A stretch of 64,000 nucleotides of DNA from Heterobilharzia americana. Its lineage: Eukaryota; Platyhelminthes; Trematoda; Strigeidida; Schistosomatidae. Below the pieces are notes generated by a model. The model did no database searches and had not been told where the DNA came from. It saw only the letters and a list, made by a program, of their open reading frames with translations. The stretch is from contig OX104128.1 of NCBI GenBank assembly GCA_944470555.2, forward strand, positions 62,379,257-62,443,256. Reading direction: 5' to 3'. Made by a program: the position numbers and the translations under genes. Below, piece after piece: positions 46,475-58,509 of this stretch. Position 1 is the stretch's first letter. Each line of letters starts with the position of its first letter.

Positions 46475-47702
46475 TCATTTTATTTCACAATCTTTCACCA
46501 ACTGCAAAAGCCTACAATTGAAATGAAGTATTACTGGTGATAATGACGTAACATACTTTAAATAAGTAGAAATAAATGAAGACTTGAAATCCAGGATTAA
46601 CAATAAGGTAGTCAGTCAGTCAAAGAAACAGGAATAATAATTACTAGTCATAGTCAAAATCAATGACAATATATATCCGATGAGATAGAGAACTGTGGAG
46701 CTGTGAAAAGCAGAGGGAACAATAAATAGATGGGAGTCTATTTGTAAAAGAATAGGTTGTTAAAGTGTTAGTAGGTTACACAGTGGCATGAAAAAAAGTA
46801 AGATTAAGAGTCAGTAAAGTAATTAATGAAGAGATGATGCAATCAAAAGAAAAGGGAAGACTATACACATACACAAAAAAACTATATACAGTTACCAGGG
46901 TAAAGAAAGGTTAATTACAGTCTCTTTCTGAGTACATAGGTCAGGTTGAAAATCTTTGATAGGGGCAGCCTCCGCAAACATCAACTGTGTATATTAATTA
47001 ACCTATGCTTATCGAAACAAGTACATAGGACAGACTGAAAGAAGGGTGCCTACTCAATTTTATAAATATATTCCGAGAAATCTGTCTCAAAGGTAACAAT
47101 CATCAGAGTTGCGATGGACAGAGGATACCAAATAGATGTTTCTCAATCTTTCAGGATAATCAACAAATAAAGAACGTCATGCTTAATATTGTTTACGGAA
47201 ACTCTTGCCACCAAACATTTTCAGCCTAACCTATGTACTCAGAAAGAGACTGTAATTAACCTTTCTTTACCCTGGCAACTGTATATAATTTTTTTGTGTA
47301 TGTGTATAGTCTTCCCTTTTCTTTTGATTGCATCATCTCTTCATTAATTACTTTACTGACTCTTAATTACTTAACAATTTTCCAGTTTTTCATATGACTA
47401 CGTAACTTATTAGCTCTTGGATGGTCTCTTCTTTTACGCTGATTTTCGTTTGTTGTCCCTCCTACTTCGCAGCTTCAGAATCTTCGATCTTATGATATAT
47501 AACTCACCATTGATTTTGACTAAGACTAGTAATTATTATTCCTGTGTTTCCTTGACTGACTGACTACCTTATTGTTAATCTTGGATTTCAAGTCTTCATT
47601 TATTTCTACATATCTAAAGTGTGTTATGTCATTATTACTACTAGTAGTTCATTTCAATTGTAGACTGTTTGCAGTTGATGAAAGGTTGTGAAATAAAATG
47701 AG
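46475..47702. mobile_element. Penelope-like element 3' ends forming a long inverted repeat
   Basis: About 480 bases at 46475-46953 are the reverse complement of 47217-47702, separated by 263 bases. The arms remain alignable throughout (for example agtaattaatgaagagatga against tcatctcttcattaattact). Reading the plus strand from the spacer gives NKYIGQTERRVPTQFYKYI, the GIY-YIG core of a Penelope-like protein, and then the C-terminal end NLCTQKE with a tail. The left arm is an inverted copy of the same 3' end. This tail-to-tail or inverted structure is typical of Penelope insertions. Frameshifts show that it is inactive. Confidence 0.7.
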
Positions 47703-48179
47703 TTTATTTTATTCTGCAAATGTCTTTGTTCTTGCATTGTTCAAACTAAGTTAGATTGTAACTTCATTTAGTTAGTTTATTAGATACATCGCACAGTGAA
47801 ACAATATAACTATGGACAATAGATCGTATTCAAAATGTTATCTAGTAAATAATTCTGTTTTAATATAAGACATATTGAATTGATTAACTAAAATGGAATT
47901 TACTTTCGATAGATTCTTGGTTTATATTCTTTGACGGTTATCTCTATATTCTCATTGAGATTATTCAGCTTCATTTGAATAACTCAATAGAATAGAATAC
48001 AAAGCGATCAAGTAATTAAAAGCTTTAAGTTGTCACACTTTTGTGTACTATACACACATTCGTATTTAATGAAGAAAAGTTGTTGAAAGAAATGAAATTT
48101 AGTCAAGTGTCTTGTAAAGAATTGATTAATCTGGAGAGAAAAAAAAAACCTTTTTTTTAATGCTAAATAATATCCGATG

Positions 48180-48440
48180 GAAAATCATTGAGAAGTGAGG
48201 TGAAATTTCATTTTAAATTGAGACATTTCAGCAATGTGTATATATCGGAACTCAAGACAGATAGAAATTCGCACACAAGTGCATCAGTTCAAGTTGCCAT
48301 GCTTCAGAGTAGCATAGTAAAGCCAAGTGGATACGAAGGACTGATATCGAAGCAAACAACGGAGTATAGAAGGAGAGGAGATTTAAACATTATGCTCAGT
48401 CAAAAATTCAAGCTTTAGAAGACATAGTGTAGTGGCGTTG
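48180..48440 (-). repeat. Non-LTR 3' tail fragment
   Basis: The block from gcacacaagtgcatcagttc to tcaagctttagaagacata matches the reverse-complemented tail at 38640-38780 and 42590-42750. No coding part is attached. Confidence 0.5.
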
Positions 48441-49479
48441 CTGATAAAAACGGATATAAGTAGTATATATCGAGAGGGTGACAGGAATCATAAGGAATTA
48501 CCGGCAATGGATAAGGTTTCTGCCAACAGCAACGCAGGGGACAACACAGGCGTAATACAGGGGATGCTGCTGATAAGGGTGTATGAAGAGCCGGTCAAGA
48601 GCAAATCAAGACAGGAACGGAGAGGAAACGAAGACATTTGCAAATGGCTGCGTTAGTGCAAGGAGTACTCATATGTAGGCACTACCGTTCCAATTGTTCG
48701 TAATAAGCATTCTCTCGTCGAGTTGTCTTCTGTTTCTTCAACCCTAAACGGTACGCCAACTTGGATACGCAAAACAGCATAGAAGTTAGGACAAAAGTGC
48801 AGTCCATCAAGTTTCACAGAAAGGGGAAATAGCATTAAAATAAATCATAAGGATATGAAATAGGGCACACTACAGTGCAGTACATTAGCTAATCGGCAGA
48901 AAAGATAATGTAGACTGAAAAATGTCAAACTGCTAATTTGTATCCCATATGAGATGAAGCAACTTAATACGTTCAATCATTCAATACGTCGTATGCATTC
49001 AAGGTTTCAGGGAACACATCAATTCAAAGCATCATTTTACTTTTCATTTGTGCACTATACACGCTAAATACCCTCAAAATTTAGCTCAAGGCATTCACAA
49101 GAACCTGTGATTTGTCAGTGTTTTCACCTAACTCGGGACATTCGTGCTTTGTGATAAACACATCTCATTTCAGGCACCTGGTTAGAATCCAGTAATGTAT
49201 AGGCTCCAAATCCAGGTACCTGGTGATAGTGTAACGACTATCCCACTTATTTGGTTGATATTCATCTTGATTCCTGACATTTTTAAACTACATCTGTGCC
49301 ATTATGACTGATTTTTAGCCATGTTAGCAAGGCTCACAAACCAATGATTACTAGTATCTTGAGGAATTCAACTAGATAGTCAACACCTCGTCACATTTCT
49401 TAGACCAACAGTTGAACACTTCATGAATGGTGCAAAGTCTTGGTCTGGCCACTATGAGCCTTCATTCAACCCACTCCTG

Positions 49480-50980
49480 CTTCAGCTAACGTAGCATGTC
49501 GAGGTATGCGCTGACTTGGTATGTACAAAATATGTTCAAGCCGCTGCAGTCAGTTAAAGTTTACAACCTAGTACACTTTGCATAACCTCTACAGTGATCA
49601 CACGGTGATTCCGCTACACGTGAGAAATGTTACAAAGACGGACCTGGTCGAAAACTTTCAACTTCTTCATATCTGCTACTTTCAACGCCATGGCTCACAA
49701 TCGAATAGTGAGACAGCGAGAACTGCAACTCAGTATACTCCTCTTGGCATAGGTAGTCAGTTAACTCACCGACCCTAGGGATGGTACAAGTTGGTAAATG
49801 CCAAACGGGCTTTCCGTATCCGAGCTGAGGTTTTGTCAGCAACCAACTCGTTTGGGCTGATGCAACTCCCAAGTAAGTGAAGTGATTAACGCATTCTACT
49901 ATTTCACTCCCTAACCTTAATCTAGGATTGGGTGCAGGCCAGAGACCAAGTATTTGACAGGAGAAAAACGCATACCAAAGATACTCAGGTTCCTATTCAA
50001 GGGGTTGAGAAGACTGCATTTATTCAGCGTGTTCGCTTAACATGACTACATCATGTAAGTCATGGACATCAACCAGGTACTCTCCTTGAAGTAAGTTAAT
50101 CCATGTGAACTTGGAAGTACCTAGGATTATAACACAGTTGAACGAGAATGGTGACAGTAGGTATCCTTAGAGGAAACTACTGGTCGTCAATCAATTCAGT
50201 TGACAGCACTCCGTAAGCTCTTACATATATGCGTGAGTTTAAGTAGAGAAAATTTTTCAACGTCATACTTTCTCCGTACTCTCTTCACAATCAAATGCTG
50301 CCACAACACCACTCGATCGACAAAGTAGAATGCTGCCTTCAGGTCAAAAAATACGGAAGTGTCGGCCGCTGGTAAGTATGCTTGTGTTCCAAAACTTGTC
50401 AAAATAAATGAAGATGTAACCGATGCAACCCCGTCCTGGTCTGAAATCCGCCTGGTTTTCTCGAGCTTGCTGTCTTCGAACCTCAGTTAAACGTTGGATG
50501 ACTATGGACCCTAAGTTCCTTTAAAACATATTAGTTAAGCTGATCCCCATATGGCTGTCACACGAAAACTTCTCACCTTTTATACACGAATGACCAGCAA
50601 TCTAGACCAGTCTAATGGAACTGTCTGTAATTCCCATACACTAACGAGTTTCTACGTTAATGTATTTGGTAATTTTCTACAGCCTTCCTTAAAAGTATCA
50701 GGTAGCAGTCCGTGAGGTCCTGTTGCTTCACATCTTTTTAGATTTGAAACAGTATTCTCAACTTTGAGAAGATTTGGAAGACAAATATCTACGTTCCATA
50801 CAGGTTCGGGGTTGTACACTGGAGAAGAGAAGCGTGGGTGCAGGTCATTGGAATTGTTTCTAAAGTATTCCGTCCAATATTCTAGCCGCCTATCCAGAGA
50901 CGTTATCAGAGACCGGTGTCATTCGACAATACAAGTTGGTTTGCTCAGTTACCAATGGGGAAATGAGAGTTATCTAACTT
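49480..50980 (-). mobile_element. Non-LTR retrotransposon RT region, heavily decayed
   Basis: On the minus strand, RT starts near 50750 (NTVSNLKRCEATGPHGLLPD, the usual LKRGKAPGPDGLP block) and passes through SVFFDLKAAFYFVDRVVLWQ at 50330 (palm motif A, LKAAFDxVDRxVLW). At 50180-49950 the sequence parallels 39440-39700. The 3' part near 49500-49600 parallels 38960-39060. It is a more diverged sister of the intronic copy at 38640-40060. Confidence 0.7.
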
Positions 50981-52080
50981 CTGTTCTAACAAGCGAGCTG
51001 TAACTACAGTGTTTTCAAGGATTGTACGTGATGTTGATCAGTTAGTGAAAAGAAAAGCTTCGCAAGACTGCATGAAAAGAATGATGAAACTATTCATATA
51101 GAATTTCGAGCCTTAATGCAACTTGACCTTTCAGCATCAAATACGTCTCTACCTATTTCCCATCTTTTGATCTTGTATCTGGTGTATTGGTTCACCGTGT
51201 GATACTGTTACAGTTCAACAGTATTCCATCAAGTAGGTCGTCTAGTTGCATCAGCAACTTAAGAGTCTCTGCTAATGTCAACTGTACAGTGGATTGAACA
51301 TCTAGGACCCAGTCACTAACAGATACTAAATTTTGTTCCACATCACTTCATCATAAAAAAATTTAGGAAACGAATGCGTAAGGGATAGGAACAGGATGCT
51401 ACTAACCTTCAGAATTACTGTGGCAAATGGGTATGTCTCTACATTGCAGACCTAACGAAGGCCCACCGATCGTACACAGGATGGTGAACCTATGCATGAA
51501 TCAAACAGATTTGTCTGTATGTGTACTCAAACTGCGTACAGCTTTTAATATATGTGATAGTGACATCTATGTCACTAAAATCCTATTGGCTAAACCTACG
51601 TGAAATATGAGTTTGCATACACTCTTTAGTGAACTGCTTGGGTTGCGTAAGCTGTATGAATTGATTGAGTGCCTTAAATGTACAAAATTAAAATTCAGTT
51701 CCATGTTTTTTGAGTAGCTTTAAAAGCCCTTCAACAACAGCAAAGATAACCAATTATGTTTCTTCCTTTTATGCAAAACTATCAAAACCTGATCGGTTTT
51801 TAAAGTTATCCTGCTTTTTCCTGCGTGAATTTAATTCAAAGTTTCAAATGCCATCAGTTTTCAACACTGATACCTAATTCCATTTCGTCATCTGATAAAA
51901 CTGAGTGTTTATTTATTATTAGTGACTATTCAAATTGTTAACGGCGGGTTTTATTTTAATTTTTCAATCCTAAACCCAGACTACCTTTCACTAGTTCAAA
52001 CATCATCTGATATACTGACTTCCCCTACAACCTTTATATGAAGTACAGTAACCTGGTGATGAAAACTCTGAGTGAGAACT
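50981..52080. other. No feature supported
   Basis: AT-rich sequence with no recognised protein or repeat match by eye. Confidence 0.4.
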
Positions 52081-52960
52081 TAGAAGTAGGCGCAATCTGG
52101 TTTACTTATGTGGTTGAGAATGAACAAGGAGAATTGCCTATGTTGGATTGCCGGATAAAGTGAAGGACAGACGGTAGTTTGGATACTGCAGTCTACAGAA
52201 AATCGACACATTCCAACACGTATCTAGACTTCAAGTCATCTCATCCAGGCTAGGGCTAGAAAACTAACTAGTCAGTGCAAGGACCTAAACAAGGAACTAC
52301 GAAACTACATAGAAAAAGCGCTAATGGTTAATAATTATCCTCTGCAGTTATTAAGAAATTCGTACGAACACAAGAAACGAAATAATAATAGTATCACGAG
52401 CACGAATGATAATGACAACACGAGTAGAAAGGAGTTCACACCTTCCATTGTGTTACTCTATAAAGAAGGTAGATCAGAAACTTTACGCAAGATTCTCAAC
52501 AAAGCTGGAATTAAGGTGGCATTTAAACCTACGAAATCAGTCAGAGATAAGTTTTGTCGGCTGGCTTAAGGATCCGATAGAACCAACAAAGCAAAATAAT
52601 CTAATCAATCAAATTTCATGCAATGACTGCGAGATCAAGTACTAGCCGGTCGAGGTCAGTTAGAATAGCAGAACACAGGAATTTAGCTAAAGATAGAATG
52701 ACAGGCCTCAATAAGATTAATAATCCAGAAGAAAACTCGGCTATTGCAATGCATGTATGCATTAACATACAAACACACAATAGGGTGCGATAAAACCACT
52801 GTACTTAAGACCGATATAAATAGGTGGAGAGAGGGATTGATTACTGAATCTTTGTTCATCGAATCAACCAAACCGAACACATGCCATAGGAATGATCCAA
52901 TACTTATACCAGAGATACAGAAAATTTTACTACCAATAAAAACAAATAATATGAAGTGAC
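52080..52960 (+). mobile_element. Penelope-like element, RT C-terminus and GIY-YIG part
   Basis: Plus-strand sense, in shifting frames: LPMLDCRIK then RTDGSLDTAVYRKSTHSNTY at 52130-52220 (the Penelope RT block xxFLDxxIxRxxDGxLxTxVYRKxTHTxxY); then IVLLYKEGRSETLRKILNKA and GIKVAFKPTKSVRDKF at 52450-52560; then LKDPIEPTKQNNLINQISCN and DCEIKY at 52565-52640, the start of the GIY-YIG domain; then DINRWREGLITESLFIEST and NTCHRNDPILIPEIQKILLP to 52940, the C-terminal end. The order is complete from late RT to the C-terminus, with several frameshifts. The 5' RT half is absent. Confidence 0.8.
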
Positions 52961-52989
52961 AAGACTATAAGAAGTAGATGTCGAAAGTA

Positions 52990-53110
52990 GTGTGATTACA
53001 TTAATATGATTATGAACAGTGATAATTTATGCTCGAAACGAAAAGTAAATAATACTGTATCACTGTGTACTATAAATCAAATAAATAAATTTAATATGGA
53101 GTTAAATTCT
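52990..53110 (+). repeat. Element tail shared with 40070-40200
   Basis: The stretch gataatttatgctcgaaac to aagtaaataatactgtatca and tcaaataaataaatttaat follows directly on the Penelope coding end and recurs, on both strands, at 40070-40200. It is therefore probably the 3' UTR of this element family. Confidence 0.55.
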
Positions 53111-53169
53111 AGCACAGTGTCCAAGTTTTACACTTATATTAATATGTTAGCTGTGTTGTGTTCTCTGAG

Positions 53170-53700
53170 CTGAGTGGCTTAATCGTGAAGCTTTCATTGT
53201 CTTCATAGACAACATCAACTCTGATCTTAATATGAAGTGAGCTGTCAATATCTATCAGTTATTCAGTAGCTTATCGTGAAGTGGTTTGTGATTGGTTGTT
53301 TCCCTTCATTGTTCGTGTACACAGACATGAATTCAATCTCGAAAATCTAGAAATCTTGGACAAAGGTAACAACACAAAGAATATCAGAGAATTCCTAAAA
53401 GCCTGGAATTCAGGTCAGACAGCAATCAGTAAATGCGCAGACATAGACCCAATCCATCAACCAATAAGAAAAATGATGTCAGATGTCAGACAGAAAAACA
53501 GCCGATAGGAAAATCTATACAGTCAACGACACAACAATCAAAAGAAACAACTAATCATAAACCACTTTGTCAAGGTAAGCTACTGAATCACTCGTGAAGA
53601 GATATTGACAGCTAACCTCATATTGAAGTTAGTGTTGATGTCTAGAAAGGTAACGAAAACTTCACTATGAAACCACCCAGCTAAAAGGAAACAACACAGT
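53170..53700 (+). mobile_element. Penelope-like C-terminal fragment between inverted repeats
   Basis: About 70 bases at 53190-53260 (gtgaagctttcattgtcttc to gtcaatatct) are inverted at 53600-53670. Between them a 75 codon frame (53281-53508) reads VHRHEFNLENLEILDKGNN and REFLKAWNSGQTAISKCAD, then IDPIHQPIRKMMSD, the end of a Penelope-like protein after the GIY-YIG domain. The same inverted blocks flank the fragment at 2515-3895. Confidence 0.6.
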
Positions 53701-53885
53701 CAAGATCACTGTTTAGCCTTCCAAGAATAACCTAATCCAACCTGAAAACTGAGATAGTAATGCTACAAAAATATACTATGTAGAATAAGAAACATTTAAG
53801 ATGGCTAAAATGGCTCATTTTGTCAATTCAGCCATAACTTACAGCCAAACAGGTCGTCGAAATTTCAATCTTTCCCTGGATTCAG

Positions 53886-54085
53886 TTTGTTCACCAACCT
53901 CCATAGGAATAGTTTTGTTAGGAGGGCCAGTAGGAGAAGACTGTATTTTCAGAGAAATGCAAAAAAATACTATAAAAATACGACTGGTGCATTGGTTCAA
54001 TATGAAGTGAGTTTTTTAATCTATCAACACCAAAGCACAACTTTGGTTAGTACATGGAATATTCAATCAGTGGAAATTTCCAGAG
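53886..54085 (+). CDS. Candidate internal exon, unidentified
   Basis: Acceptor aatctttccctggattcag and donor gtaggt bound 200 bases that stay open, reading LFTNLHRNSFVRRASRRRLY then YEVSFLIYQHQSTTLVSTWN and QSVEISR. A second overlapping frame (53801-54010) is also open. Neither frame matches anything I know. No partner exon was found, so this may be chance. Confidence 0.2.
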
Positions 54086-54919
54086 GTAGGTAGTTACCCA
54101 CGCATTAATAGATATTGTTTTACTAGGAATTCAATACTTGTTGAACTAAAGTACTGAGTGTAGGCAAACAAGTAGCTATGCTGCGTGGTTTATTCAATGT
54201 GACACACTGTGGTCACTTTTATGATGACAAATAAACTGATACGCCTTGATATCACATGCTTGGACTGTTAACTTGACCTAGTCAAGTTATTTTGACTTTC
54301 TACACGACTTACTATCTGAATGAATACTGAGAACTACGATTTCCCAGGCCTATGACTCACCAAATGAACTGAGAGTAAAGCTGCATATTTCCGGCCTTTT
54401 ACCTATTCTTTTATATATATCACTGAATTACATCTCCACAGAGCATCACAGTTTATCGAAATCAAACAAGTAGGTTCACATGTGGAAACTGAGATACTAC
54501 ACAATAACAGACTTCATTGAACATGCAGTTACTTGGCAGCTGCTAGTCAATAAAAAGCTATTGAACTGAACTCTACATCAGTACTCCAAGTCAAATCTTA
54601 GCAAAGAGTCATTGAAAATGGACGAAAGAATACGGCCGATAATGCTTGTCTAAGCCTGTTGTTTTCATCTTTTCGGTCCCTTATAACACTCATTGCAAAC
54701 GCTAATCAATGTAGTGAAAATATCCTAAACAGCTTTTATTTATTGCTCAGGTATATTTTCCTATTCTGATTGTGTAGATAACGATTACCGTACCTTCTTC
54801 ACAAGATGTCATGAAAAACTAGTAATTCGTCAATAGAGGAGTTTGTTAAGTTCTTCCATAAGATTTACAACAAGCTCAAAATTAATTAACGACCAGTACC
54901 ACTGACATTTTTTCGAAGA

Positions 54920-57110
54920 TGAAATCCAGTTTACTGAACTCATTTATTCTTTTAAACAATAGATTACTGGAGTATTTACACACTCTTTTAGTAGGGTCAC
55001 TGTTACCAATTCCAGTATCTTCTCAATGTGTCCCGAACGATAGCTGTTACCTTGGACTTGAATATTACAATGACCCAACGAGCTACACTTGCTGGAACAC
55101 TTGTTCCCTCGAGGTCCTATCACGTCTGAAGAGTCTTTTGGATAGTGATAAGGCAAAAAGCAGATACCGTTGTAGCGTAAATTTCTACATTACGATGGGG
55201 GGGACTAAAGGCGAAGTCGTACTGCTGCTGGCTGGGGATAGTGTATGACAGCAGTAAGGTGCTTCCCTTGGGTGACCAACAGTGCCACGCTGATAATGCC
55301 TTCCCAATAGGAAGACAGGGGTTAGAAAAGGTCGGCCTGAAAAACAGCACATCCCTCACTGCCCCAAGGTCTTCCGGAGCCGGCGCTATGGGTATTCTCT
55401 ATCCAACGTTAGAACCAAACCTCAAAACAACAACCCTCAAAAGGTCATGTGTGACAGGTCTCAAACATGTGTCCCATGAGCCTTGCAGTCATGCACTATC
55501 TCTTCTTTTCCAGGTGCCTCAAGAAGATAAAGCCTTCCATGGTGTGGGCAACCCGGAAGTGAAAACCGCCCACACGATTCCAGCAGTATACAAGGCCCAA
55601 CCAAACATAACCTATCCTCCTCAACTCTGTCTCCTTCTTTGCCATCACTTCATGAAACTAATATTAAGCGCCTTACACCTTACCCAACCTCACATTTTGC
55701 GACCATTGTCAACGACTGAAACCTTATTGGGAGCCTCCTAAGACTCCGCTCGCCATCGATTTCATGTAGGAGTTTTCAACATCCAAACTCTATACCAAGT
55801 CGGTTAGCAAGCATCACTCGCCAGAACTCTGGAATCTCTAGCCATGGATATTTGCTGTGTCTCTTAGACACGTATGCAGGACCCGAGTGTGGTTATTAAA
55901 TTGATCTCACCTGGCCGCAGTAGTGAATCTTCAAAGTTTACTTTACTAGTAACCGGAAACCCAATGGCTAGCTCTCATAGACTCGGTGGTGTAGGCATAG
56001 CATTACGTTGCACAGCAGAAAGTGTTCTCCTCGACTGGTTCCCAGTAAATAGCCGGCTATGTACTGTTCGACTGAATGGATCTGTTAGGACTGGGAATGA
56101 CCGTGAAACCAACCGATATGTATTCGTAATCTCCGCCAACGCACCTACCAACTGTATTTCGGATGATGCAAAAGACGAGTCCCATGAGGAGCTACCAACT
56201 TTGCTACAGAAAGCAAGATGTTCTAATATTATCATAACGTCAAGTGACTGACGTTCAAGTAGGTAAGCTGAGCCCTCCCGAAGGCATTTTAGAGGTATCC
56301 GCGAAATCCCATGCCAATGAACCGGCAACGGTGATCATTTGTTGCAGTTTTTCTCCGACAGTCACTTGTTTCTAGCCACCACTAACTTTAGGCATAAGGA
56401 AAGACACTGTCTCACACGGTGTCCGCCGACATAATACCATTGATAGACACAGATAGATCACATTGCTACAAGCCATCGTTGGAGAGGATTGGTGGAGCAT
56501 TGCCGCTCTTTCTAGGGTACCACTATGGACTCCAATCACGTGCTAGTATAGAATCTTGTATGTCTGTGCCTTAGTGGTCGCAGTGAATCATGCGATAGTA
56601 AAGACTGACCATGGTTGATTAGAAAATGAGAACACACTGACTGGAAGGTAACTAACTGCATGGTGCATAGTTCTAAGGACAGATCGAATTCTATTGATCA
56701 CCTAGTAATGTAGCCATCAGGGTAGTTGGCTCAACATCACGATGCACTTTGATAAATGTTAGTTAGATGATGGCAATAAGCAGGAAGCCCTGGACCTAAG
56801 TTTCGTACTTTCTGGTCCTCATCAGCCAGGCGTATCTGCAACCTCAGCTCCGTAGAGGCTGAGAGACAAAAGGAATCAGTGGTTGAGGCCTCTTGGTGAC
56901 ATGGTTGAAAATCGGTAACAGTGACGCAGATATATTCACTCCTTGAATATTCGCACCTACCTTTATCTTCAAACTGTTTATTCTCCCACACAACTTTTTC
57001 TACTTTGACATCAATCCTTTTCTATGCACCTGTTCTTTTGTACTACCGTGAAGCATAGCAATTTGAGCCGATGCACTTGTATGCAAGGTTCTACGTTGAT
57101 TTTGTCAATC
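54920..57110 (+). mobile_element. Non-LTR retrotransposon with 5' UTR, endonuclease and tail but no RT
   Basis: The 5' module at 54960-55220 matches 10620-10890 and 11870-12060. The endonuclease begins at about 55770 (VGVFNIQTLYQVG) and runs through MASSHRLGGVGIALRCTAES, LDWFPVNSRLCTVRLNGSVR, FVISANAPTNCISDDAKDES and LPTLLQKARCSNIIITSSD, where AGDFNA should follow. It resumes at 56350-56560 (TNFRHKERHCL, QIDHIATSHRWRG-like blocks). After about 56600 the sequence passes to a short SINE-like block and then the family's 3' tail (56880-57110) without any RT. The catalytic Glu codon of the E-T-R box is a TAG stop at 55865-55867. Confidence 0.75.
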
Positions 57111-57984
57111 AGTCTTCTCGATGTTTCTCTTAGAACACTTTAAATATACAAAGGCCTAGAAGAAACCTACATCAATATACTAACAGAATACATGATTGAA
57201 ATTTACGCATCACAGCTGGACATAAGTGCATACGTTTAGAGCGGTAGTAATGCGTTTCTTCATTCCTGCCTTAGTAAGAAAAATGTTAAATGATGTTGGA
57301 CAAGTCGGAAAAACAAGCATTTATGTACTAATCCACCTGATAACTTGTTTATAAAAATGTGAAGTTCCCTATAGTTACTGTTAGTTCAGTCTTCTTATTT
57401 TGACAGAGGAACATAGTTCGATAAAATATGGTGATACTTCCTGAAACATTTCGTTTACAAACTATCAGTCTCAAAAGCAATTCGTGGCTCCACTATTAGG
57501 ATATTGCTACCTGACGATTAGTTGTTTTATACACGTAGATCTCACAAAAGCAAATGGTATCATTGGACACAGAGTTTAGTAATTTCTTAAGGGAAGTGTT
57601 TCATTTTCGGTTAATAATTTGTTGTGTTAAATCAAATAAGTACACAAACAAGTATACTTCACTGACATACAATACGAGAACTTTTATCGAAGTTAATTAC
57701 TCACGACGAAACTCAATCAGGTAAACCTGTCGGTGTATTAGACTGTCATCATTCCTGTGTCTAGACCTTGGGCGATACAACCTGGTTTTCCAGGGGAAGG
57801 TAAATAGTACTCAGTTAATAGTCAAATGTTTACGCCCATGAACCATATCTCCACGATATTAACTATGCTCATATGATGTGGCGAAAATCACTACTTTTGT
57901 GTACATGGTAGTGTTAACATAAACCACGATGAAGAAATTCGACATACGTTTCATAAGAGAACCAAAAAGAAAGTTAAAACTTAC

Positions 57985-58152
57985 ACAACCTTCTCCTATA
58001 AAGTCGCTTATCTTTTCAGCTAGATCAATACGACCGGACTCCACTGCATAATCTAAACGCCATTCTAAACTGCCTTTACGCAAACTGTCAGCATGAATAC
58101 GACTTGGATCTCTGACAGGGATTGGCTTCAAAGCAACCGGAGCAGGAGTTTG
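57985..58152 (-). CDS. Exon of a FAM204A-like gene (tentative)
   Basis: On the minus strand a pyrimidine-rich acceptor (ttttcctttgcgcag) precedes 56 codons in phase 0, then donor gtaagt. The peptide runs QTPAPVALKPIPVRDPSRIH, then KGSLEWRLDYAVESGRIDLA and EKISDFIGEGC. The pattern S-L-E-x-R-x-D-x-A-V-E-x-x-x-I-x-x-A-E-x-x-S resembles the conserved part of FAM204A, a small protein of unknown function. The splice signals and protein-like composition make this a real exon; the family name is an inference from one short block. Confidence 0.6.
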
Positions 58153-58509
58153 CTGCGCAAAGGAAAAAAAGTTTGAAAAAAACATTTGGATTATAGAAAG
58201 GTAATTGGTCCGATCAGTAGAATATTCAAGAATTAGGAGAACATAGTTTTTTCAGAGAGGAAATGTCTCACCTCAATGACTACATCCTCAAGTTTTATAG
58301 TCATATTATGTTTGCCTTTTTTTACTTGGAACACAAATATTATGCACAACATGGGCATCAAGAGGTGCTTCATACAAAGAAACAGAGTAACAATAGGAAG
58401 CCACGAAAAAAGTCAGAAAGAATGGGAGCAGAAACAAAAATGAGTTATTAAGGGGGCAGCATAAAAGACATATCTAAAAAAAGCATTCACTAATTTTAAT
58501 TAACTTTTC

